A stretch of 64,000 nt of DNA, from the NCBI GenBank assembly GCA_021647785.1, contig JAKIUC010000019.1:1-64000 (forward strand), read 5' to 3'. How positions within the stretch are numbered: position 1 is the stretch's first letter; every line of letters starts with the position of its first letter. This DNA comes from Melioribacteraceae bacterium (GTDB lineage: Bacteria; Bacteroidota; Ignavibacteria; Ignavibacteriales; Melioribacteraceae). The notes under the pieces are model-generated. The model ran no database searches and had not been told where the DNA came from. It worked only from the letters and a program-made list of their open reading frames with translations. The position numbers were made by a program, and so were the translations under genes. This document shows, piece after piece, positions 33,165 to 42,271 of the stretch.

Positions 33165-33952
33165 CGATAATAAAAATTGGTGGTGGTGAACAAATTAACT
33201 TGGAATCAATTATTAAAGACTTAATTAATTTGGATGATGATTTTATAATTGTTCACGGAGCAAATGCTTTGCGTGATGAGTTGGCAAAAAAACTGGATTA
33301 CGAAAAACAAGTTCTCGTTTCAGCATCGGGTTACTCTTCTGTTTTTAGTGATGAGGAGGCTCTCGATATTATGCTTATGTCTTACTCTGGATTGCGTAAC
33401 AAGCGCATTGTTGAAATGTGTCAGCAAGCAGGAATTAATGCAATAGGCTTAACCGGACTTGATGGAAAACTAATTGAAGGGAAACGGAACCGCGGCATAA
33501 GAGTAAAGGAAGATGGTAAGCTAAGAATGGTGAGAGATTTTTCTGGCAAACCAAAAACCATCAATGTCGATTTGTTGAAATTACTGATTGATAATGGATA
33601 TGTCCCAATTCTAACTGTTCCAATAATTGATGAAAACAATTTTGCAATCAGTTCAGAGAATGATGATATAGTTGCATTGTTAAAACATTCATTGAATGCT
33701 GATAGAGTAATTCAACTTATTGAAGCACCTGGATTTTTGGATGATGCGAACAATCCGGATTCTGTTGTAAAAAACATCTCTCGAACAGAACTTGGAAAAC
33801 GTGAGGCACAAGTTGATGGAAGAATGAAAAGAAAAATGAAAGCACTAATTAAACTATTTGAAAGCGGCAGCACATCTGTTTACATTTGTGATGGACGAAT
33901 TGAAAACCCTATAACAAATGCACTGAATGGTGGAGGAACTTTAATAAAATGA
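33161..33952 (+). CDS. lysZ: LysW-aminoadipate kinase LysZ
   Basis: A 263-residue amino acid kinase of the ArgB/LysZ group that phosphorylates the side-chain carboxyl of LysW-bound aminoadipate. It has IIKIGGGEQINLESI at the N-terminus, FIIVHGANALRDELAKKL, AIGLTGLDGKLIEGK, YVPILTVPII and EAPGFLDDANNPDSV, with a C-terminal basic stretch DGRMKRKMKALIKL. Overlaps of four bases on both sides show tight coupling with the amidohydrolase and lysJ. Confidence 0.93.
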   Translation: MTIIKIGGGEQINLESIIKDLINLDDDFIIVHGANALRDELAKKLDYEKQVLVSASGYSSVFSDEEALDIMLMSYSGLRNKRIVEMCQQAGINAIGLTGLDGKLIEGKRNRGIRVKEDGKLRMVRDFSGKPKTINVDLLKLLIDNGYVPILTVPIIDENNFAISSENDDIVALLKHSLNADRVIQLIEAPGFLDDANNPDSVVKNISRTELGKREAQVDGRMKRKMKALIKLFESGSTSVYICDGRIENPITNALNGGGTLIK

Positions 33953-35103
33953 AAAATTATAAAGAACTAATAGATAATTATGAAGTAGCCGTTTATCCAA
34001 AAAGGGATTTAGTAATTGTAAAAGGGAAAGAAGCAACAGTATGGGATGAAAATGGAAACGAGTTCATTGATTGTGCTGCTGGCATTGGTGTTGCTACAAT
34101 AGGACACTCAAACCCCGCTGTAGTAAAGGCAATAACTGAACAAGCTGAAACGCTAATAACAAATTCGTGTGTTTTCTATAATGATACTCGTGCTTTATTT
34201 TTAGAGAAGTTAAATCAAATTACTCCAGCAAATTTAAAACGTTCATTTCTTACAAACTCCGGAACAGAGGCTATGGAAGCAGCTATTAAATTTGCACGAG
34301 TCTCCACTAATAGAACAGATTTCATAACCACAATGCGCGGTTTCCACGGTAGAACAATGGGAGCTTTAAGCGGAACTCACAAACCAGAATATCGCAAACC
34401 ATTTGAGCCACTTATTCCTGGCTTCTCTTTTGTGCCATATAATAATTTAGAAAAAATGGAAGGAGCAATTACTGAAAAGACTGCAGGAATTATTTTAGAA
34501 GTAATACAAGGGGAGGGTGGAGTAAATATTGCATCGCAAGAATATCTCGATGGAGTTCGTTCACTTTGCAACAAGCACAATGTGTTGATGATTGTTGATG
34601 AAATTCAAACAGGCTTTTGCCGAACCGGAAAAATGTTTGCGATAGAGCATTTTGGAATTGAGCCGGATATTATGACTGTTGCTAAAGGAATTGCTGGGGG
34701 CTTTCCAGTTGGTGCAGCTATCTGTTCGGATAAAGTTAAAATAGGATTTGGACAACACGGAACTACTTTTGGTGGTAATCCCCTTGCGTCCGCTGCTGGT
34801 CTATCTGCAATTAACTTTATGCTTGATAATAATCTTGCGGAGGAGTCTCAAAAAAAAGGTGATTATTTTGTTAGCAAATTAAATACGAGTGAACTTTCAA
34901 AAGTAAGAGCTATAAGACACAAAGGTTTAATGATTGGAATTGAATTGAAAGAAAAAGTTCAACCATATTTAATTAAACTTATGGAGGAAGGAATAATAGC
35001 AATGCCTGCTGGTAAAATTGTACTCCGTTTTCTTCCGCCAGTTGTAATTACATACGAACAATTAGATAAAGTTACAGAAGTGTTGAATAGAATTTTAAAG
35101 TAA
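33949..35103 (+). CDS. lysJ: LysW-lysine aminotransferase LysJ
   Basis: A 384-residue class III PLP aminotransferase of the ArgD/LysJ group that converts the LysW-bound semialdehyde to LysW-lysine. It shows [68 protein letters not shown] and the PLP Lys246 in [15 protein letters not shown]. It is the last gene of the operon. The remaining step, release of lysine from LysW, would need LysK, which is absent here. Confidence 0.93.
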   Translation: MKNYKELIDNYEVAVYPKRDLVIVKGKEATVWDENGNEFIDCAAGIGVATIGHSNPAVVKAITEQAETLITNSCVFYNDTRALFLEKLNQITPANLKRSFLTNSGTEAMEAAIKFARVSTNRTDFITTMRGFHGRTMGALSGTHKPEYRKPFEPLIPGFSFVPYNNLEKMEGAITEKTAGIILEVIQGEGGVNIASQEYLDGVRSLCNKHNVLMIVDEIQTGFCRTGKMFAIEHFGIEPDIMTVAKGIAGGFPVGAAICSDKVKIGFGQHGTTFGGNPLASAAGLSAINFMLDNNLAEESQKKGDYFVSKLNTSELSKVRAIRHKGLMIGIELKEKVQPYLIKLMEEGIIAMPAGKIVLRFLPPVVITYEQLDKVTEVLNRILK

Positions 35104-35155
35104 GTTTTGTTACTTCATATTTATTTTCTATTGCATAATGGGTTTACGATTCTTA

Positions 35156-35218
35156 CCATTATCCGCAGTGGCGAATCATAGTCCAATTATTTTTATACCC
35201 ACTATAAATTATATAGAG
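35156..35218. repeat. Diverged copy of the 28938-28995 dispersed repeat
   Basis: The stretch cattatccgc...cgaat...agtccaattattttta...cccactataaat...tata follows the same order as the end of the hairpin train at 28938-28995, with substitutions. It starts about 50 bases after the lysJ stop, in a 772-base gap (35104-35875) that holds no intact gene. Confidence 0.5.
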
Positions 35219-35227
35219 CCTTAATTT

Positions 35228-35380
35228 TTAGATAATTTTAGGCTTATCAAATAGAGCTAAAAAATATTCTTTTGACCAGATATCAAGTTCTTTACTATTT
35301 TTAATAAAAGGTAAAACGTCCATTTTGGCTCTGTTAAAATCCAGATTATTTATTGTAGTAGTAAATAATTCTTTTAAATC
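35228..35380 (-). pseudogene. Possible C-terminal remnant of an AbiEii-like nucleotidyltransferase
   Basis: On the minus strand, a 50-codon open stretch ends in a stop at 35228-35230. It reads DLKELFTTTINNLDFNRAKM, then a segment with DVLPFIKNSKELDIWSKEYF, and ends FDKPKII. The pattern DVxPFxxxxxELxxWSxxxFL recalls the C-terminus of AbiEii-type antiphage/toxin nucleotidyltransferases. Upstream, a stop interrupts this frame and the likely continuation (INLIK) is in another frame, so the gene has decayed. The family call is from memory of the pattern only. Confidence 0.35.
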
Positions 35381-35528
35381 TTTTTATCAAATTTATTTGT
35401 TTTATTATAATTCTGCGATTGCACTATTCTACTATATAGTATTTGGTCGCATACTTACACGCGGTACAGGTGTAACATATTTAATTCAAAGGAGTTATAC
35501 TATTTTCATATAACGAATAATAGACAAA

Positions 35529-35618
35529 ATTGTTCTATTGTTTCATTGTTCTATTGTTATTACAAGTTATTATCAACAAGTTAGCAATGGAGCAATAAAA
35601 CAATCCGCCACGGCGGAT
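35529..35618. repeat. 8-base-period arrays joined to a perfect hairpin
   Basis: Four units (attgttct, attgtttc, attgttct, attgttat) at 35529-35560 face an inverted array caatggag, caataaaa, caat at 35585-35604. The second array overlaps the perfect hairpin ATCCGCCACGGCGGAT at 35603-35618. The array design is the same as at 17108-17190. Confidence 0.6.
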
Positions 35619-35875
35619 AGAACATTCATTCTAATAGCTGTAAGTCTTTTGATTCTATTGTATTATGAATAACCGACCAAACACTAAGTACTTTTTTTAT
35701 AAAGACATGAGACTATCCGACCAGACACTAGTTAAGATAACTTATTAATAAATGCAAAACTTTTTATACAAAAAATAGTTATTTAACCTTAAATCACCTT
35801 TCATTTTTAAATTGCACTTCCCCATCAAAGAGATTAATTTAAGATACTATTTTATTGAAATTCTTTGGAGAACTT

Positions 35876-38038
35876 ATGAAGCGTTTAATCCACTTTTTTA
35901 TTGTGGTTCTATCATTCAACTTATTATTAATAGCACAAGACAAAAATTTTACAATGGAGGATGTTGTTTTTAATTCGAGTTCTTCATTGGCTCCAACTAC
36001 TCTTAAGCAATTAGAATGGTTACCCACCGAGTATTCCTACAGCTATATTGAAGAGGATGGTGATAGCAAATGGCTTGCAAAAGGTTATGCAACTTCTGGA
36101 AAAAAAGCTCAGTTGCTTTCTCTCACAGAGTTATCGAATGATTTAGATAATTACGATGTAGAAGCTCCAAAAAAATTCCCTAATGTTACTTGGATAGACG
36201 ACCTAAATTTTTATTTCAAAGAAGATAATAAATTATTTACATATTCTGTTGAAGATAGAGACTTAGAATTAAGAGCCACTTTCCCCAAAGATGCTGAAGG
36301 CATAACCCTATCTGAGGATAAGAGTCAAATAGCTTTCGTAAATGAGAATAATCTTTTTATTGTTTTAAATGAAGAAGAGAATAAACAAATAACTACAGAC
36401 GGCAAATATGGAGTAACAAATGGAATGTCTGTTTCGAGAAGTGAGTTTGGAATTGATGGTGGAATATTTTGGTCTCCGAATAGCAACTACTTAGCTTTCT
36501 ATCACGAAGATTTATCGCATGTTACCGATTATCCGTTGTTAGATATAACCATAACTCCAGCACAGATTGAAAATATTAAATACCCGATGGCAGGAGATAT
36601 TTCACCGGTTGTTTCAATTGGCATTTACAATCTGCGAAAAAAGGATTTAGTGTGGTTGAAAATTGATGGACCCAAAGACCAATATTTAACAAGTGTAACT
36701 TGGGGACCAAACGAAAAATATTTATATGTTGGTCATCTAAACAGAGACCAGAATCATCTGCAACTTGCAAAGTACGATGCCCAAAGTGGTGAAAAAATTA
36801 AAATACTTTTTGAAGAAAAAGATGAGCAATATGTTGAACCGCAACACCAGCTTCACTTTTTACCGAATGACCCAAATAAATTTGTATGGTTTTCGCAAAG
36901 AGATGGCTGGATGCACCTTTACCTTTACAACACAGATGGCGAAATGATAAAGCAGCTTACCAAAGGTGAATGGGTGGTTAAAGACTTTTTAGGATTTGAT
37001 AGAAAACATGAAAACTTTTACATTGTTGCAACATTAGATTCACCAATGGAGAGGCATCTTTATAAAATAGATTTAAAAGATGAAAAATATATTAGAAAGC
37101 TCACTAAAAATATTGGCACACATAAAATTTTGAAACATAGTAGCATGCTCTATTTTATTGATCTGTTTTCAAGTATTACAACGCCAAAAGAGATTAGCAT
37201 TCTCACAGATAAAGGTGATGTTTATGGAATAATTCATAATTCCACAAATCCTATTGTAAGCTATGCTGTTGGTGAAACCAAACTCTTTTCAATAAAAGCT
37301 AATGACGATTCAACTGATTTATTTTGTAGAATAATTTATCCTCCCAATTTTGATAATGAGAAAAAATATCCTGTTATAGTTTATGTTTACGGTGGACCTC
37401 ATGTTCAGTTAGTTAAAAATAGTTGGACACGCGGACGCTATGCATTCTGGTTTAATTATATGGCACAACAAGGTTATATTGTTTTTACCCTTGATAATAG
37501 AGGCTCGCACAACCGTGGTCTGGAGTTTGAGCAAGCTATACACCGTCAATTAGGTACTGTGGAGATTGAAGATCAGATGACTGGGTTGGAATATTTGTAC
37601 TCACTCCCTTATGTAATTCCGGAAAGAGTTGGAGTTTTTGGCTGGAGCTATGGCGGGTTTATGGCAACATCTCTTATGACCCGCACCAATGGGGCTTTTA
37701 AGGTAGGAGTTGCCGGAGGTGCAGTGATAGACTGGAAATATTACGAAGTTATGTACACAGAAAGGTATATGGATACTCCCAAGCAAAACCCTGCTGGATA
37801 TGAAACTGCAAATTTACTGAACCATATTAATAATCTTGATGGCAAATTACTTGAAGTACACGGCACCGTTGACCCAGTTGTTGTTTGGCAGCATACTTTG
37901 CAATTAACTAAAAAAGCTGCAAGTCTTAATGTGCCACTCGATTACTATCCATACCCTGGACATCCGCATCATGTACGAGGAAAGGATGCTCTCCATTTGT
38001 ACAATAAAATTACTAATTATTTTTTGGATAATTTGTAA
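35876..38038 (+). CDS. Secreted dipeptidyl-peptidase IV family protein (S9)
   Basis: A 720-residue serine peptidase with a signal peptide (1-20, MKRLIHFFIVVLSFNLLLIA). The N-terminal two thirds form the DPP IV beta-propeller. The C-terminal alpha/beta hydrolase domain begins near 490 (YPVIVYVYGGPHVQLV) and has catalytic Ser591 in FGWSYGGFM, Asp666 in VHGTVDPVVV and His in PGHPHHVRG near 698. It should cut dipeptides after proline or alanine from peptides outside the cytoplasm. ATG 35876 is preferred for its signal peptide and TGGAG ribosome site. Its 3' end overlaps the opposite gene by 135 bases. Confidence 0.93.
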   Translation: MKRLIHFFIVVLSFNLLLIAQDKNFTMEDVVFNSSSSLAPTTLKQLEWLPTEYSYSYIEEDGDSKWLAKGYATSGKKAQLLSLTELSNDLDNYDVEAPKKFPNVTWIDDLNFYFKEDNKLFTYSVEDRDLELRATFPKDAEGITLSEDKSQIAFVNENNLFIVLNEEENKQITTDGKYGVTNGMSVSRSEFGIDGGIFWSPNSNYLAFYHEDLSHVTDYPLLDITITPAQIENIKYPMAGDISPVVSIGIYNLRKKDLVWLKIDGPKDQYLTSVTWGPNEKYLYVGHLNRDQNHLQLAKYDAQSGEKIKILFEEKDEQYVEPQHQLHFLPNDPNKFVWFSQRDGWMHLYLYNTDGEMIKQLTKGEWVVKDFLGFDRKHENFYIVATLDSPMERHLYKIDLKDEKYIRKLTKNIGTHKILKHSSMLYFIDLFSSITTPKEISILTDKGDVYGIIHNSTNPIVSYAVGETKLFSIKANDDSTDLFCRIIYPPNFDNEKKYPVIVYVYGGPHVQLVKNSWTRGRYAFWFNYMAQQGYIVFTLDNRGSHNRGLEFEQAIHRQLGTVEIEDQMTGLEYLYSLPYVIPERVGVFGWSYGGFMATSLMTRTNGAFKVGVAGGAVIDWKYYEVMYTERYMDTPKQNPAGYETANLLNHINNLDGKLLEVHGTVDPVVVWQHTLQLTKKAASLNVPLDYYPYPGHPHHVRGKDALHLYNKITNYFLDNL

Positions 38039-38572
38039 AGGGATTGCCAACTCTCTATTGGCGAGACCTGTAGAATAGAGAGTACCAAGGATATCTGCTC
38101 TTTTATCAATTTGAAATCCATTATTTTCCCAACGACTGATTATAATTCTTAAATACGCAGAAGCATATAAAATGTTTAGTGAATCATTTTCAAGTTTCTC
38201 AATTATCTCCTCTGGCGAATTGCTTAAAGCTAACTTCCCTTTATACTTTTTATTTGGAAAGTAGACTGAACTTACATCATTTAATTGAACCTCTATCCAA
38301 TAAGCTGTTTTTAATTTTACTTGACAAAATCCTATTGAACTGTTTAATCCAGATTCTGCAAGTAAATTATCAAATATAGCATCTTCCCAAGTATAATTAA
38401 GTGTACGTTCAACATAAATTATTGAAGAAAGAATTTTGCTCTCCACATCAAACATTTCAGATGCTGATTCTATTAAATATTCTCTTTGCTGCAGTTTTGA
38501 AAGTGTAGTATCCGGATGCTCTGCAAAAGTTAAAATAGATATTGTTAATATGAGTGTTAATAATAATTTCAT
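37904..38572 (-). CDS. Lysozyme-like (DUF1402-type) secreted protein, 3' end probably lost
   Basis: A 222-residue frame with signal peptide 1-17 (MKLLLTLILTISILTFA). The middle has SSIIYVERTLNYTWEDAIFD, LLAESGLNSSIGFCQVKLKT and ADILGTLYSTGLANRE, the pattern of lysozyme-fold, transglycosylase-like proteins, with Glu in YVER as candidate catalytic acid. After about residue 178 the sequence loses family character and the last 45 residues are the antisense of the DPP IV gene. The original 3' end has probably been deleted and the frame now ends by chance. It may be a pseudogene. ATG 38572 gives the signal peptide; a longer frame begins at 38593. Confidence 0.6.
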   Translation of the reverse strand: MKLLLTLILTISILTFAEHPDTTLSKLQQREYLIESASEMFDVESKILSSIIYVERTLNYTWEDAIFDNLLAESGLNSSIGFCQVKLKTAYWIEVQLNDVSSVYFPNKKYKGKLALSNSPEEIIEKLENDSLNILYASAYLRIIISRWENNGFQIDKRADILGTLYSTGLANRELAIPLQIIQKIISNFIVQMESILSSYMMRMSRVWIVIEWHIKTCSFFS

Positions 38573-38582
38573 TTTTACTTTA

Positions 38583-38602
38583 GGGCGTTGCAAGCAACGC
38601 CC
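38583..38602. repeat. Perfect hairpin GGGCGTTGC-AA-GCAACGCCC
   Basis: A 9-base stem with a 2-base loop, ten bases upstream of the lysozyme-like gene start and followed by CTACA. It belongs to the loose set of diversified intergenic hairpins in this window (compare 49043-49060, 35603-35618, 967-1030). Confidence 0.6.
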
Positions 38603-38616
38603 CTACAATAATTTAT

Positions 38617-38690
38617 TTTAGAAACAACCCCGCAAAAAACGGGACTGTTCTTAAATAATCATCCCGCTTTGCGGGATATTATTTAATTAG
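38617..38690 (-). repeat. Composite hairpin repeat at the end of the beta-helix gene, terminator-like
   Basis: Two stems lie here: CCCG-CAAAAAA-CGGG at about 38630-38644 within a longer imperfect pairing, and ATCCCGC-TTT-GCGGGAT at 38661-38677. The second is two bases from the stop of the minus-strand gene ending at 38679. The part cgggactgttcttaaataat resembles the unit at 28605-28624. It could end transcription, but lacks a clear T-run directly after the second stem. Confidence 0.5.
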
Positions 38691-41600
38691 CAGCATCTTG
38701 GCTGTTTTTTCATAAGTTTTTCCATTTTCCAATGAAATTGCTTTGAATCTGTATAAATAAACCCCACTCGAAACTCTGCTCCCTTGCTGGTTATCACCAT
38801 TCCAAACTATGTTTTGATAACCAGCTGATTGAACAGATTCATCGAATACTTTTACTACTTTTCCTGTTATATCATAAATAGTAAGTTCTACATTAGAGTT
38901 ATATGGCAATGCATAACTTATTGTGGTTCTTGGGTTGAACGGATTTGGGTAGTTACCAAGCAATTCATAAGTTTTTGGTTTTTCTGTTATTTCTTCATTT
39001 GGAATACTCTTCCCAAGAAGTGGTTCCAAAGGTATTATTACATTATTGCCAAGATGTCTTTGTGAAGCAAAATATGATTCGGAATTTGGGAATAATTTTC
39101 CTAATTCATCTGAAGTTAGTTTTGCTACCTCTAAGTTATTCTCTTCATAAAGGTAATACATAAACTTCTGAAAGAGTACATGTTCAACAAGTGGTGTATC
39201 CTTATAACGGGTTTCAATATCTGCAATAGAAGATACGCGCTGTGACTTTTCACTAACAGAAACTAATAGCTCTGCTACACCATATAATTGTTTCTTTCTC
39301 TTTAGTTTAACTTTATCTTTTACAAATGCTGAAAACTGTGTGCTTTTATCTTTCTTTCGCGACTGCCACAATAAATCTAATGCCAAATAGGAGCGTGCTG
39401 AATCTGGAAAGTCTGTTATTACACTCTCACATATTTTTGCTGCTAAATTATACTTCTTAACTCTTAACAAATTCCTTGCATAGAGTAGTTTCCATTCAAT
39501 TTGCCAACTCTCATTATATCCATATTTATCATTTGTTATAGACCCTAAACTTAATGGCTCAACTGAGTTTTCACTAGAAGTAATTTGAGGTGTAAAACGC
39601 TTATTAAATATTTCCTCTTCTTGTGAAACGCTAATTGCACTATTACCCGAAGGTGGTGAGTTTAAATACGGATATGGATCAAAGAAAGAACCAGAACTAA
39701 CAGAGTAAGAAGGAGGTCCGCCACCCCACCAATTGTTTTCTGCATAAACGGTACAATTATTATTCAAATTTACATCTTTTGTTGTATTTCCATCTATAGT
39801 ATTATTTCCTCCAAACGTTACGCAAGAAACTCTACCAAGCCAAGGATTAGAATTGAAATCTGCCATAAGACCAAAGCTATTTGTATGAATCCAATTATAG
39901 CCATTAGATGCTGAATTATTATCATCTGGTGCAAGATATGGTGAAGAACTATATGTGCTTATTGCAATATAATTATGGTCAATTTGATTATTTGATAAAT
40001 GTACATTGGTAGAATAATAAAAATCAATACCAACTGTTTGTTCATAAATTCTTGTATTGGTAATGTAAGTATCATTGTTTGAATTATTTGTGTTATATAA
40101 ATGGATTCCGCTATAACCATTTCTTATTGTGCAATTATCTATTGTTGCATTTCCTTGGTTTATAAATAGACCAGTATAGGCATTACGTATCTCTGCATGT
40201 GCAATATTTGCATTTCCAGTAGAATTTATTTTGATTCCATTTTTAGGCGGGTTTTGTGGATATTGAAAATCAAATAAGACCTTATTACCAGATGTACCAT
40301 TTACATCAAGTGTACCGTTAACAATTAGAGATGAACCATTTTCAAAAGTTATATTTGTTCCAGATTCAATTGTTAAAGTTACACCACTATTAATAGTAGT
40401 TGTAGTATTTGCAGTATAATCACCGGAGATTGTAGTATTACTACTAATTATTGAAGGTAATATTAATTTGTTTGTAAAATAAATTGATTTAGTTTTCCAT
40501 CCTTGTTCATATTCTTGATAGTATTCATCATATAGTGGTTTGTATTCAATACTAAAAACATATTCTCCAAAATCAAAACCACTCCTTGGTATATTCTCTT
40601 CATGATAACCACCAGCTATCATTGAATATGATTTACTCCATTGTGAAACACCATTTTTTAATATTTTTAGATTAACTTTAGAATAGGATGTGAGTGTGTA
40701 ATTAAAATTAAAATAATTTTCATCAATTGAATGATTGATATTAAAGACATCGGAGTTTTGAAAAAATCTTCTTCCACCTGAATTATCAGACCAAACACTT
40801 ACTATATTTGTTTCCATAATAACACGACCATCAAAATTATTTGCAAATGATGATATTCTTTTGGGCAAATTGAAACCAGAGAAATTAGAAGAAGAATTTG
40901 AAAAGGAGCAGATGTAATCACCTTCAAATGAAAACTTATGGACTTTATTTAAACCAATATCTGACACTAAATACTCACCATTTGGGCAAATTGCAATATC
41001 TGAGAAATTTGATAAATAGGAAAAGCTCTCTGCTACATCATATGAATAAATATGATTTGTGTAGTTTATGATTAATCCTTGAATTACCTTTTTTAACCCA
41101 TTGTCTATTAGTGCAACATAACCGTTATATCTATTTGTTGCCACTCGTTGAATATGATTAAACGGTTGATATCCATTCTGATCTGAAAAGCCAGTTGTTG
41201 TAGTAAGTATATTCCCATTTAAATCAACTTGAAGTAATGTCTGATTTAACATATCTACAATTACTAATCTATTTGGCCATATCGAAGCATAACTTTTGCA
41301 GTATGAAATATCAGATGGTTTACCAAGACCTGCAATATTCAAAGTTTGTTGATAGAGTATAGTATTTGTATTTGGAAAATATTTTAGTTTAATGATTTTG
41401 TTTAAACCAATATCTGCTACAAATAAATCGCCATTCTCTCCAACAGCAATTGCAATTGGATTTTGAAATTTGAATTCACCATTATGATCCCCATAGGATT
41501 TAATTTCGTAATTATTAGATGGCTCTTGATTAACAAATAATAATCTACCGTAAACAGGGTCTAAGAATAAATAAACTGATTCGCTCATATAGGGGTCAGG

Positions 41601-42260
41601 ACCATATACATAAACATTAATATCTACTTCTGAATCCTTCGAAAAAAAATCTACATTTTGAAAATTACTATTTGCAAGACTCTTATTTATTTCCCACACA
41701 GTTGGTAATGAACTATATTTAATTGGAATTAATGTTTCAGAATTGTCAATAATTTCAACTTCGGTAGAGCTGGTTTGTACACTTGCAATTTTTGTGTTTG
41801 CAACAAATGCTTGCGATATAGACGAAAGCATCTTGTCATCATCATCAGGGATAGACCAAGCATTATTAAGTTTATTAAAATAAAGAGTAAATGGACTGCT
41901 ACTTTTGTTTTTATCATAAACCAAATTTGCAACACATGATATTATTCTAGTCCCTTCACTATCAGTATGAACTTTTTCAATCTCAAAATTAATAGTCTTC
42001 GGTGTTTTCTTAATTGAATAATTTGAAGTTATCCTTTTTTGAGACTGTTTTGTGAAAGCATTGGTTTGTTTCTTAATGGATAGTAAATTTCCTTTTATAT
42101 ATTTATAGGAACCATCCCTTATTGTATTTTCAATCTTTTTTAGCATTTGATTCACAATAAGATTATCATTTACTTCTTTAGTAAAACTAAAATGGTTATT
42201 GCTTTGTGAAAAAATAGTGGCGATAAGAATTAGTTTTACTGCTAATATTTTAATATACAT
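38679..42260 (-). CDS. Giant secreted NHL/beta-helix protein with T9SS sorting domain
   Basis: A 1193-residue secreted protein. After a signal peptide (1-18) and an Asn/Ser-rich N-terminal domain come NHL-type propeller repeats at about 240-480 (NGDLFVADIGLNKIIKLKYF, GEYLVSDIGLNKVHKFSFEG). A right-handed parallel beta-helix follows at about 610-860 (many NATIDNCTIRNGYSGIHLY-like rungs), then a helical region at about 915-1090 and a T9SS sorting domain (LLGNYPNPFNPRTTISYALP to KMLLIK). GGAGG precedes the ATG. It probably binds or modifies a surface polymer; the target is unknown. It is the last gene of a three-gene set. Confidence 0.87.
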   Translation of the reverse strand: MYIKILAVKLILIATIFSQSNNHFSFTKEVNDNLIVNQMLKKIENTIRDGSYKYIKGNLLSIKKQTNAFTKQSQKRITSNYSIKKTPKTINFEIEKVHTDSEGTRIISCVANLVYDKNKSSSPFTLYFNKLNNAWSIPDDDDKMLSSISQAFVANTKIASVQTSSTEVEIIDNSETLIPIKYSSLPTVWEINKSLANSNFQNVDFFSKDSEVDINVYVYGPDPYMSESVYLFLDPVYGRLLFVNQEPSNNYEIKSYGDHNGEFKFQNPIAIAVGENGDLFVADIGLNKIIKLKYFPNTNTILYQQTLNIAGLGKPSDISYCKSYASIWPNRLVIVDMLNQTLLQVDLNGNILTTTTGFSDQNGYQPFNHIQRVATNRYNGYVALIDNGLKKVIQGLIINYTNHIYSYDVAESFSYLSNFSDIAICPNGEYLVSDIGLNKVHKFSFEGDYICSFSNSSSNFSGFNLPKRISSFANNFDGRVIMETNIVSVWSDNSGGRRFFQNSDVFNINHSIDENYFNFNYTLTSYSKVNLKILKNGVSQWSKSYSMIAGGYHEENIPRSGFDFGEYVFSIEYKPLYDEYYQEYEQGWKTKSIYFTNKLILPSIISSNTTISGDYTANTTTTINSGVTLTIESGTNITFENGSSLIVNGTLDVNGTSGNKVLFDFQYPQNPPKNGIKINSTGNANIAHAEIRNAYTGLFINQGNATIDNCTIRNGYSGIHLYNTNNSNNDTYITNTRIYEQTVGIDFYYSTNVHLSNNQIDHNYIAISTYSSSPYLAPDDNNSASNGYNWIHTNSFGLMADFNSNPWLGRVSCVTFGGNNTIDGNTTKDVNLNNNCTVYAENNWWGGGPPSYSVSSGSFFDPYPYLNSPPSGNSAISVSQEEEIFNKRFTPQITSSENSVEPLSLGSITNDKYGYNESWQIEWKLLYARNLLRVKKYNLAAKICESVITDFPDSARSYLALDLLWQSRKKDKSTQFSAFVKDKVKLKRKKQLYGVAELLVSVSEKSQRVSSIADIETRYKDTPLVEHVLFQKFMYYLYEENNLEVAKLTSDELGKLFPNSESYFASQRHLGNNVIIPLEPLLGKSIPNEEITEKPKTYELLGNYPNPFNPRTTISYALPYNSNVELTIYDITGKVVKVFDESVQSAGYQNIVWNGDNQQGSRVSSGVYLYRFKAISLENGKTYEKTAKMLLIK

Positions 42261-42271
42261 ATTCCCTCCAT

